Shown: positions 8,986 to 16,679 of the stretch, piece after piece
Numbering within the stretch: the first letter of the stretch is position 1
Layout of the letters: each line of letters starts with the position of its first letter
Origin: Bacteroidota bacterium
GTDB lineage: Bacteria; Bacteroidota; Bacteroidia; CAIKAF01
Assembly: GCA_016866335.1 (NCBI GenBank)
Contig: VGMT01000005.1
Coordinates: forward strand, 49,962-113,961
Length of the DNA: 64,000 nucleotides
Direction: 5' to 3'
The notes under the pieces: generated by a model
What the model saw: only the letters and a program-made list of their open reading frames with translations
Told to the model about the DNA's origin: nothing
Databases searched by the model: none
Translations under genes and position numbers: made by a program

Positions 8986-10032
8986 ATGGAATTTGAATTT
9001 CGTCTGCCGGTTAATTTTCAACCTGAATGGGCACACCTTTTCAAAAAAGACGAGCGTTACAAGAGCGTAAATTTAGGTGTAAAGCATCTAAGAAATGCCT
9101 TTGTTTCAGAAGAAGGCCACGTAATTAAAAACGGGTTGCTGGTCCCGGGGTCGGCACCCAACATCGGTTTTTCTAATTACGACACCAGCCATTATTTTGA
9201 CCATTGGCGCACAGGTTTTGAACAAGCACTGGTAAGTAAGTTTGGGCGAAGCCTACAGCGCATCAATTTAGATGCTTCTAAACAGTATTTGCTGGTTCAT
9301 TCGCCCTGGTTCAGCTACTATTTTTGGATTACGGAATGCTTACCTCGGATTTTAGCGGTGAAAGAAAGGCATTCAGAGCTTCACCTTATTTATCCGGAAG
9401 TATGGGATTCCATTCCCTTTGTGGTCGATTCTTTGGAGCTTTTCCCCGATTTGCGGAGGGAGCGCATTCCCAATCATTTCCACATGAAGGTCCCCAATTT
9501 AATTATGCCCGAAGTGAAGCCTTGGACACCGATGTTTATACCCGACCAAGCCCGAGAGGTTCGCGATTTGCTTTTAAACTGGGCAAAAGACACCCCTTCT
9601 AAATTTGGCCCCAAAATATACCTATCAAGGGAACGTTCTGCCCGCAAAAAGTTTAGCAACGAAGACCTTGCCTTTCAGACCTTAAAGGAGCGCGGCTTTT
9701 CTTCGGTGTTTTTAGAAGAACTGCCTTTTAAAGAACAAATTGCCACCCTTCGTGATGCACAAGAAATGGTAGCCATAACTGGGGCAGGAACCATAAATGC
9801 CATGTTTATGCCGCCCGAAGCAACCCTATTTGACATCACAAACCAAGATTACCTGCACCGAAAACAATACAAGTTTCATTTTTTCAAAATGTGCAGATTT
9901 TTGAACATTCGGTATGCTGTTTTGTTTGCCCAACCCGAAAGAGATCCCTTGGTTGACCACTACAGCAAGCAGAATCTTACCTTTGACCCTGAGGCTTTTT
10001 CGATTATGTATAAACAGGTGAGTCAATTATGA
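8986..10032 (+). CDS. Glycosyltransferase family 61 protein
   Basis: The 348-residue protein contains WFSYYFWITECLPRIL near residue 110 and the GT61 C-terminal segment ITGAGTINAMFMPPEA. The first half is closely related by eye to the broken gene at 5252, so this is probably the surviving paralogue. In most GT61 proteins the C-terminal motif reads G(A/P)H-G-A-x-L-T-N; here it is GAGTINAMF, so the usual His is replaced. That also differs from the third family member at 1761, which has FHGANLTN. The stop overlaps the start of the deacetylase gene (ATGA). Confidence 0.82.
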   Translation: MEFEFRLPVNFQPEWAHLFKKDERYKSVNLGVKHLRNAFVSEEGHVIKNGLLVPGSAPNIGFSNYDTSHYFDHWRTGFEQALVSKFGRSLQRINLDASKQYLLVHSPWFSYYFWITECLPRILAVKERHSELHLIYPEVWDSIPFVVDSLELFPDLRRERIPNHFHMKVPNLIMPEVKPWTPMFIPDQAREVRDLLLNWAKDTPSKFGPKIYLSRERSARKKFSNEDLAFQTLKERGFSSVFLEELPFKEQIATLRDAQEMVAITGAGTINAMFMPPEATLFDITNQDYLHRKQYKFHFFKMCRFLNIRYAVLFAQPERDPLVDHYSKQNLTFDPEAFSIMYKQVSQL

Positions 10033-10667
10033 TATCGTTATCTCCAACTCGAATTTTAGTTCTGGCTCCCCATACCGATGATGGGGAATTGGGCTGTGGA
10101 GGCAGCATTGCCCGATTGGTTGAAGAGGGGCATGAAGTGAAGTGCGTTGCTTTTTCCATCGCCGAAGACTCTCTGCCACCGGGCTTTGAGAAGGATGCTC
10201 TGGCGCATGAATTTAAACTAGCCATGACGGAGTTGGGGCTTCAACCAAACAACATTCATTATCACCGTTTTAAGGTTCGGCATTTTCCTGAATTCCGGCA
10301 ACAAATTCTACAAACTTTGATTGAAATTCGGGGCGAATTCCGCCCCGATGTAGTTTTTCTGCCCAGTTTGAACGACATTCATCAAGACCATCAGGTTGTT
10401 GCCAATGAAGGATTAAGGGCGTTTAAAAAATCTTCCATTTTGGGCTATGAAATGCCGTGGAACAACATCGTTTTTGAAACGCGCTGCTTTGTGCAACTGC
10501 AAGAACGGCATGTGGAAAAAAAAATACGTGCCTTGCGGCACTATAAAACCCAACAGCACCGCTCGTATTTAAGCGAAGATTTTATCAGAGGTTTAGCCAA
10601 AACCCGCGGCACTCAATTCGAATCAGACTTTGCCGAAGCTTTTGAGGTAATTCGTTGGATTGTATAA
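10029..10667 (+). CDS. PIG-L family deacetylase
   Basis: The 212-residue protein starts with an ATGA overlap. APHTDDGELGCGG (residues 13-25) is the zinc-site motif of the PIG-L/LmbE superfamily in its bacterial polysaccharide form (H15, D17-D18 region), and HQDHQ supplies the distal His ligand and catalytic residues. Family members hydrolyse N-acetyl groups from sugars such as GlcNAc, or act on lipid- or nucleotide-linked precursors. Here it lies between a GT61 and a GT2 gene, so deacetylation of a sugar residue in the glycan is likely. The length is normal for the family. The substrate is unknown. Confidence 0.88.
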   Translation: MISLSPTRILVLAPHTDDGELGCGGSIARLVEEGHEVKCVAFSIAEDSLPPGFEKDALAHEFKLAMTELGLQPNNIHYHRFKVRHFPEFRQQILQTLIEIRGEFRPDVVFLPSLNDIHQDHQVVANEGLRAFKKSSILGYEMPWNNIVFETRCFVQLQERHVEKKIRALRHYKTQQHRSYLSEDFIRGLAKTRGTQFESDFAEAFEVIRWIV

Positions 10668-10700
10668 AGGACGGCCAATTCCAACCTATCCCTTCTTTTT

Positions 10701-11657
10701 TTGACTGATACCATTTTGATTCCCGCTCCCACCCAGAACGAAAATTTGCCCTTGTTTTCGATTGTCATCCCCATTTACAACCGGGAACATTTGATGGACG
10801 AAACCGTACAATCGGTTTGCAATCAAATTTACCCGCACTGGGAATGCATTTTGGTGGACGACGGTTCAAGCGATGGCAGCTGGAAGGTTATTCAGGATTG
10901 GGTCAGCAAAGACGCCCGAATACGGGGTTTGCAGCAAGAAAATAAGGAACGCTCGGCCGCACGAAATTTCGGAGCCAAGCATGCCCAGGGCGATTGGCTT
11001 TGTTTTTTAGACAGCGACGATTGTTATTTACCCGGTTTTCTTGGCCATCTTGCCGCACAGATTCAATCAAACTCGAATCCTCCGGCCTTGTGGATTTCAG
11101 ATTTCTTTTTGTGGGACGGGGAACACAGCCGGCCCTCTCATGTTCCGCCCCCCACCCAACCTTTGGCCGATTGGATTTGCCGATACCCCGTTACACCTTC
11201 GCGCGTTTGCGTTCAAACCACGGCCTTTGCGCACTTCCAATTTCGAGAAGACATTGTGATTGTGGAAGACACCGTTTTGTGGGTTCAGCTGCTCAATCGC
11301 TTTCGACTGGGATACCTGCCCCAGCCTTTGATGCAGTATCGAATCCACGACGGCAATTCTGTTCACAGCTCAAGTCGGGCAGTGTTTAAGCGCTGGCAAG
11401 GGCTTAAGGCGTTTTTTAAAACCCCTGAGGCTCGGTTGATTTCCCCAAAACTTCGGCGATTTATGTTGGCCGATGTGCTGTTTAAAATGGCAGAATGGGA
11501 GGCCAATCAAGGAAACAAATGGACCGCCGCAGGCTACTTTCTGAGTTCGCTGAGGCAGCAAGCAGCTAATCGGCACACGCCCGCCAGGTTGTTTGGCATG
11601 CTTGGATTGATTCCCGGATTTCATCGGTTTTGGACCCTAGTAAAGGCAAAGAACTAA
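10701..11657 (+). CDS. Glycosyltransferase family 2 protein
   Basis: The 318-residue protein appears to start at TTG 10701; no ATG lies between it and the conserved FSIVIPIYNREHLM near residue 19. Motifs are DDGSSDGS, RSAARNFGAKHAQG and FLDSDDCYLPG, giving a full GT2 core, with EDTVLWVQLL as the second acidic pair. It resembles the GT2 product at 2839 along its length and may be a paralogue. Its stop shares one base with the start of the giant fusion gene (TAATG). It is cytoplasmic, and the sugar is unknown. Confidence 0.85.
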   Translation: MTDTILIPAPTQNENLPLFSIVIPIYNREHLMDETVQSVCNQIYPHWECILVDDGSSDGSWKVIQDWVSKDARIRGLQQENKERSAARNFGAKHAQGDWLCFLDSDDCYLPGFLGHLAAQIQSNSNPPALWISDFFLWDGEHSRPSHVPPPTQPLADWICRYPVTPSRVCVQTTAFAHFQFREDIVIVEDTVLWVQLLNRFRLGYLPQPLMQYRIHDGNSVHSSSRAVFKRWQGLKAFFKTPEARLISPKLRRFMLADVLFKMAEWEANQGNKWTAAGYFLSSLRQQAANRHTPARLFGMLGLIPGFHRFWTLVKAKN

Positions 11658-14600
11658 TGGCAAAACGCTTGGCGGTTTTTGTAGAAGACTATCCCTATTC
11701 CACGGGCGAGCCTTTTTTTCATGCCGAGTTGAAGGAGCTGATTCCTCAATTCGATGAAATACGGGTGGTTTGCAAGCATGCTGTGACCCGCCGAAAATCT
11801 CCCCCCGATTTTGCATTGCCGGCGGGGGTAGAACTTATTGAACTAAAATCGCTTGCAAGCACCTGGTCAAAAGTGCTTAGTCTGGTTTGGGTTTTGGTTT
11901 CGGGCCGCTGGTTTTCCATAATCAAGGATCTACGCAGAACGAAAACGCCCCTAAATGTGTACACCCTTAAGGTGGCTTTGGCCTACATGGAGTCGGCGGC
12001 GCGCATGGAAAGGGAATTGGCCCAAGCGTGGAAAGGGCCCCTGAAAGGCTGGGTTTGGTACAGCTACTGGTGCGACGATGCCGCTTATTTGTTGGCCCAA
12101 TGGCAAAAAAAAGGCAAGATTGACCGCAGTTTTTGTAGGGTGCACAACACAGATGTGTACATGGAAAGGCATCCTTTTTCCTATTTGCCTTTCCGAAAAT
12201 TTATTCATGAACAACTGAGCGGAATCTTGGCCATTTCAGAACATGCCCGCCGCTACCTTTGGGTTCAAACGCCCAGGGCTTCTTCCCGCATTTTGCTGAG
12301 TCGATTGGGTGTCCCCAGCCAAGTAGCCATTCCGGCGGCCAATGGCCATCCTTTTCGGCTGCTTTCTCTGTCAAATATATCTCCGGTGAAAAACCTGGAG
12401 GGATTGATGCTGGCTCTCTCCCAATGGGATGGCCCAGACATGGAATGGCATCATTTCGGCTCGGCCTCCAATGCCCAATACGGGATCGAAATCCAGCAAA
12501 AGATGCAGGATTTGGCTATAGCCAATCCGCGAATACAGGTTCATGCCCATGGTTTTGTTCCCCCCGCTGAAATGATGCAGCGCATTCGGGCCTTGCAGCC
12601 CCATGCCCTAATCAATACCAGTTTTTTCGAAGGGATTCCCGTAAGCATGATGGAGGGGAGTTCTTTGGGGATTCCTGTTTTGGGCCCAGAAATCTGCGGA
12701 GTTCCTGAACTGGTACTCGATGGGGTTTCTGGATTTTTATTGAATCCAAATCAGCCCGAATCCATACTCCAAGCGCTAAAAAGGCTGCTGGCTCTGAATG
12801 CAGCAGATTACAAAGCCCTGCGCAAGGGCAGTTGGCAGACACAACGCAGAATCTTTCAGGACCGTTCAAATTTCAGGCAACTGGTTTCGCAATTGAAGGG
12901 AGAAGAAGCCCCACAGAGTGTGTTTGAAGGAGCGTCGGCAGATGTTGGGGTTTTGTCGGTAGGCACAGGAAATGTCGGGGTTTGGCTGGATTTTTTTCAA
13001 GCCGAAGGCATCAAGGCTATGCCTGTTTCAGAACCCAGCCAAATTCAGGGATGCAAGGGGTTGGTTTTGCCGGGGGTCGGGCACTTTGACGCGGCCATGC
13101 GCCGGCTAAACGAGCCCGAATTCCGAAAAGCCTTAGAAGGGCATTTCCAGGCAAACAAACCGGTTTTGGGCGTTTGCTTGGGTATGCAATGCCTTATGCA
13201 AGGCAGCGAGGAGGGGCAAGAGCCGGGATTGGGCTGGATTCCCGGCAAGGTCATTTCCCTGAAAAGCCAGGCGGAAAAGCAAGGCGAACCTTGGCCCCAT
13301 GTGGGTTGGAAGGCGGTTGTTTCGGCTCAGGGTACGGACCTGGGCAGGTTCTATTTTACGCATGGATATGCCTGCGCACCAAATGAAGCGGATAGCATAA
13401 GCCATACGGCAGCTTTAGGCGCAGATCGGCTGGTGGTTGGGCTTCGAAAAGGACAGGTTTGGGGATTTCAATTTCATCCTGAAAAAAGCCATGGCCGTGG
13501 TCGGGTTTTGCTTCGGGAATGGCTTCGGGAAGCTGGGTTTTCGGTCAGGCCCGAACCGGCACCAATTGCCCCAACTACAAAAGAAGCCCCCAAAATCGAT
13601 TCCCGCACCCTCTTTCTTCTGGTTCGGGATTTCCCTTTTGGAGTGTGTGAACCCTATTTGGCCGCCGAACTGCACGTTTTGGCTCCCCGTTTCCAAAAGG
13701 TGGTTTTGCTGGCCTACCATCCAGGGCCCCGTTCCGAGCGGCCCCTGTTTGAGCTCCCACCCAACGTAGAAACCATAGATGTGTCGTCGGGTATGCGTTT
13801 GCCCAACAAAGTAAAGGCCGTATTGAAGTCGGGTTTGCCCCACCGATTGGGGCGTTTGCTTGGGGATCATCCCGGGCCACATTGGCTGGGCTTAAAAACA
13901 GCATTGGCCTACGAAGCCATGGCTTCTACTTTGCAAGGCAATGTGATGCGGGTTCTAGAGGAAAGAGGGCTGGATGCACGAATGGGAATTTGGTATGCCT
14001 ATTGGACCGACCATGCCGCCTACCTATTGGCTCTTTGGATGCGTAGAAACTGGATACAATCCTCCTTAAGCCGGACGCATGGCTCCGACATGTACGCAGA
14101 GCGCCACCCCTTTTCTTACCTTCCGCACAGGGCTTTTATTTTTTCACAACTGGGTAAAGTGGCCGTGAACTCGAGCCATGGCATGCACTACCTAAGGACC
14201 CGCCACCCAAATCTTAAAGGTCGTTTTTGGCTGGCTCGGCTAGGGGTAGTGGAACAGGAGCCCTCAGACCTTGAATGGGGCTTGCCAATTCGGTTAGCCT
14301 CTTTATCGGCCATTTTGCCGGTAAAAAATCTGGAGTGGATCTTGGATGCCTTAGCAGATTGGACAGGACCCGAATTGGAATGGCATCACCTGGGCAAGCA
14401 GCCTGAAAATGCCTACACAAATGAAATAATGAAACGGGGAATGGAGATTTCGGCAGCGAACCCTAGGGTAAAAATTTACTTTCATGGCTATGTGCCCGCT
14501 GGGGAGGTTTTGAGTTTGGTTCGGAGCATGCAGATCCATGCTATTTTAAACAGCAGCTGGTACGAAGGGGTGCCCGTTTCATTGATGGAGGGAATTTCTT

Positions 14601-14842
14601 TGGGCTTACCAGGAATAGCCCCGGCTGTTTGCGGAGTGCCGGATGTGGTGGTGGATGGGAAAAACGGGTACTTGATAGATCCTCAAAACCCAAGCACCCT
14701 GACAAAGGCCATCGAGAGCCTGAGCAATCTGGACGAAAAGGAGTATCTGGAACTAAGAAAGGGGGCTTTGGCCTTTCAGTCCGAACGGTTTTTGGCCTCA
14801 GCCAACTACAATCGAATGGCAGACCTATTGCAAAATCAATGA
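11657..14842 (+). CDS. GT4 - HisH glutaminase - GT4 fusion protein
   Basis: This single 1061-residue frame carries three domains. Residues 1 to about 415 are a GT4 glycosyltransferase with donor-site glutamates E325 and E333 (EGIPVSMMEG). Residues about 430-632 are a class I glutamine amidotransferase of the HisH type with a complete triad: C507 in VCLGMQ, H607 and E609 in HPEKS. Residues about 650-1061 are a second GT4 domain, similar to the first, with E970 and E978 (EGVPVSLMEG). Known HisH2 proteins make ammonia for WbpG/PseA-type amidation of acetamido sugars; the HisF2 and WbpG-like genes follow directly. The start is ATG 11657 (TAATG overlap); the stop overlaps the HisF gene (ATGA). I infer that glutaminase and sugar transfer are held on one chain. 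No stop or frameshift is visible between the domains. Confidence 0.88.
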   Translation: MAKRLAVFVEDYPYSTGEPFFHAELKELIPQFDEIRVVCKHAVTRRKSPPDFALPAGVELIELKSLASTWSKVLSLVWVLVSGRWFSIIKDLRRTKTPLNVYTLKVALAYMESAARMERELAQAWKGPLKGWVWYSYWCDDAAYLLAQWQKKGKIDRSFCRVHNTDVYMERHPFSYLPFRKFIHEQLSGILAISEHARRYLWVQTPRASSRILLSRLGVPSQVAIPAANGHPFRLLSLSNISPVKNLEGLMLALSQWDGPDMEWHHFGSASNAQYGIEIQQKMQDLAIANPRIQVHAHGFVPPAEMMQRIRALQPHALINTSFFEGIPVSMMEGSSLGIPVLGPEICGVPELVLDGVSGFLLNPNQPESILQALKRLLALNAADYKALRKGSWQTQRRIFQDRSNFRQLVSQLKGEEAPQSVFEGASADVGVLSVGTGNVGVWLDFFQAEGIKAMPVSEPSQIQGCKGLVLPGVGHFDAAMRRLNEPEFRKALEGHFQANKPVLGVCLGMQCLMQGSEEGQEPGLGWIPGKVISLKSQAEKQGEPWPHVGWKAVVSAQGTDLGRFYFTHGYACAPNEADSISHTAALGADRLVVGLRKGQVWGFQFHPEKSHGRGRVLLREWLREAGFSVRPEPAPIAPTTKEAPKIDSRTLFLLVRDFPFGVCEPYLAAELHVLAPRFQKVVLLAYHPGPRSERPLFELPPNVETIDVSSGMRLPNKVKAVLKSGLPHRLGRLLGDHPGPHWLGLKTALAYEAMASTLQGNVMRVLEERGLDARMGIWYAYWTDHAAYLLALWMRRNWIQSSLSRTHGSDMYAERHPFSYLPHRAFIFSQLGKVAVNSSHGMHYLRTRHPNLKGRFWLARLGVVEQEPSDLEWGLPIRLASLSAILPVKNLEWILDALADWTGPELEWHHLGKQPENAYTNEIMKRGMEISAANPRVKIYFHGYVPAGEVLSLVRSMQIHAILNSSWYEGVPVSLMEGISLGLPGIAPAVCGVPDVVVDGKNGYLIDPQNPSTLTKAIESLSNLDEKEYLELRKGALAFQSERFLASANYNRMADLLQNQ

Positions 14843-15567
14843 AACAGGCTCCGAGGATTGTTCCGGTTTTGGGGATTTTAGATGGAGGCCTTTGGAAGAC
14901 CCAGGCATTTTCAAATCCACGTTATGTAGGCGACCCCATCAACGCCCTGAGGGTTTTTAATGAAAAGGAAGTAGATGAAGTGCTTTTGCTTGGATTTAGG
15001 CAAACGCTAACTTCTTCGGAATTGCCCAAAGCGCTGCTGGGGCGGTTGGCCGGAGAAGCCCAAATGCCCTTGGGATATGGGGGTGGAATCCGTACCTTAG
15101 AACAGGTAAAATGGCTGATGGACAAAGGCTTTGAAAAAGTAGTGTTCAACACCGCCCTCGCCGAAAATCCAGGTTTGATTGAAGAATCCGCCAGGCTAAT
15201 GGGCAGCAGTTCTGTATTGGTCTCTCTGGATTATCGAATCGATGCCAAGGGCAAACGCCTATGCTACACGCGGAGCGGCACAGAGCATTTGGGCATGGAT
15301 TTGGTTGCTGCTGCTGAAAAGGCAGGCAGCCTGGGGGCAGGAGAACTGCTTTTGCATCAAATCGATGCAGACGGCCTTTATACGGGCTATGATGCTGGGG
15401 TGTTGCAAGAGGTCCAGCCCCATACGCCCCTACCCTTGGTCTTGGCAGGAGGTTGCCGGGGCAGGCTTGATTTTACCGACGAATCGGTAGGGAGAGCTTC
15501 GGGACTGGCCGCCTCATCTTGCTTTGTATTTTACGGGCGGCACCGGGCGGTGCTGATTCATTATTAA
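14839..15567 (+). CDS. wbuZ: HisF2/WbuZ-type glycosyl amidation protein
   Basis: The 242-residue TIM-barrel protein starts at ATG 14839 in an ATGA overlap with the HisH fusion gene. RIVPVLGILDGGLWKT aligns with the HisF start, but the first catalytic aspartate (D11 of classical HisF) is glycine here. The second one is kept in VSLDYRI. GYGGGIRT, a HisF phosphate-loop signature, is present. NPRYVGDPINALRVFNEKEVDE is typical of WbuZ/HisF2 proteins of polysaccharide loci. The likely role is to bind the HisH domain and pass ammonia to the WbpG-like enzyme rather than make imidazole glycerol phosphate. There is no histidine operon around it. Confidence 0.88.
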   Translation: MKQAPRIVPVLGILDGGLWKTQAFSNPRYVGDPINALRVFNEKEVDEVLLLGFRQTLTSSELPKALLGRLAGEAQMPLGYGGGIRTLEQVKWLMDKGFEKVVFNTALAENPGLIEESARLMGSSSVLVSLDYRIDAKGKRLCYTRSGTEHLGMDLVAAAEKAGSLGAGELLLHQIDADGLYTGYDAGVLQEVQPHTPLPLVLAGGCRGRLDFTDESVGRASGLAASSCFVFYGRHRAVLIHY

Positions 15568-15575
15568 TTTTCAAG

Positions 15576-16679
15576 ATGAAGAATTGCTCTTCCTGTCTTC
15601 TTAGCACCCAAGACCAACCTAATCTATCCTTCGATAGTGCCGGCCGTTGCTCTATTTGCCGGCACTATGCCCAACAGGCTCCTTTGAGGCAAAAATCAGC
15701 AGCGGATTTAGAAACCCTGTTTGCTCAACTTCGAAAAGCGGGGAAAGGCAAACCCTACGACGTCTTGATTGGATTAAGCGGCGGCACCGACAGCTCCTAC
15801 GTGGCCTTGCTTTGCCGCGATTTGGGCTTGCGCGTTCTGGCCGTCCACCTGGACAACGGATGGAATTCCGAACGGGCTGTCCTTAACATGGAACGGATAC
15901 TCAGCCGCCTGAACATCGATTTGTACACCTATGTGGTTCGCTGGGAAGAGTTTCGAGATTTGCAGCGGGCTTATATCCGGGCAGGAGTCATTGACATCGA
16001 GGTGTTGACCGACCACGCCATCGCCGCCATCTTGTTTCGCCTTGCCCGCAAATTTGATGTGGGCTACATTTTAAGTGGTGAGCATTTTGCCACCGAAGGC
16101 CAATTGCCCTCAAACTGGGTGCACAACAAACTAGACCACCTCAACATTTTGGGAATTCACCGGCAGTTTGGCGAAATTTCCATCCCTAGCTACCCATTGA
16201 TGTCGTACTACCGCTACCGCTGGGGCCAAGGAAAGGGAAGGGCCCGCTCCATACCCATTTTAAATTATGTGGATTATCAAAAGGAGGCGGTTAAACGGCG
16301 GTTAAGCCAAGAATTGGGCTGGCAAGATTATGGAGGCAAACACCATGAATCGGTCTTTACCCGTTTTTATCAGGCTTACATTCTCCCCATTAAGTTTGGT
16401 GTGGACAAACGCAAAAGCCATTTGTCCACCCTTATAGCCGCGGGGCAACTGAGCAGAGCCGAGGCAGAGCAAGAACTTGCCAAGCCCATCTGTCCTGCTG
16501 AATTGCTCCAGAAAGACAAACGATTTGTATTGAAAAAGCTGGGCTTTTCTGAAGCCGAGTTTGACTTTTTTATGGCTCAGCCCCCCGTTCCGCATTTGGC
16601 CTATCCCAGTGTAATCCATACCCTAAATCGGATTTCCCGTCCCTTGAAAAGGGTAAAAGGCGTATTTTCGCCGCCATGA
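15576..16679 (+). CDS. wbpG: N-acetyl sugar amidotransferase (WbpG/PseA-like)
   Basis: The 367-residue protein starts at ATG 15576. It opens with a CxxC pair (C4, C7) and a second pair in CSIC near 25-28, a possible zinc site. The PP-loop SGGTDSS follows at residues 68-74. This is the layout of WbpG of Pseudomonas aeruginosa B-band O-antigen and PseA of Campylobacter, which turn an acetamido group into an acetamidino group using ammonia and ATP. In Pseudomonas wbpG is linked to hisH2 and hisF2; here the same set is contiguous. The stop overlaps the next gene (ATGA). The acetamidino chemistry is inferred from this set of three; the sugar is unknown. Confidence 0.87.
   Translation: MKNCSSCLLSTQDQPNLSFDSAGRCSICRHYAQQAPLRQKSAADLETLFAQLRKAGKGKPYDVLIGLSGGTDSSYVALLCRDLGLRVLAVHLDNGWNSERAVLNMERILSRLNIDLYTYVVRWEEFRDLQRAYIRAGVIDIEVLTDHAIAAILFRLARKFDVGYILSGEHFATEGQLPSNWVHNKLDHLNILGIHRQFGEISIPSYPLMSYYRYRWGQGKGRARSIPILNYVDYQKEAVKRRLSQELGWQDYGGKHHESVFTRFYQAYILPIKFGVDKRKSHLSTLIAAGQLSRAEAEQELAKPICPAELLQKDKRFVLKKLGFSEAEFDFFMAQPPVPHLAYPSVIHTLNRISRPLKRVKGVFSPP

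Noticed and set aside
12901..13600. Separate hisH gene within the fusion (assembly joining)
   Set aside because: The frame is continuous on both sides, linkers look normal and no start context stands at the domain edges; kept as a fusion but listed for read-level checking.
14629..14838. 70-residue N-terminal extension of HisF2
   Set aside because: Lies wholly inside the GT4 domain coding sequence of the fusion gene; ATG 14839 fits the HisF start.
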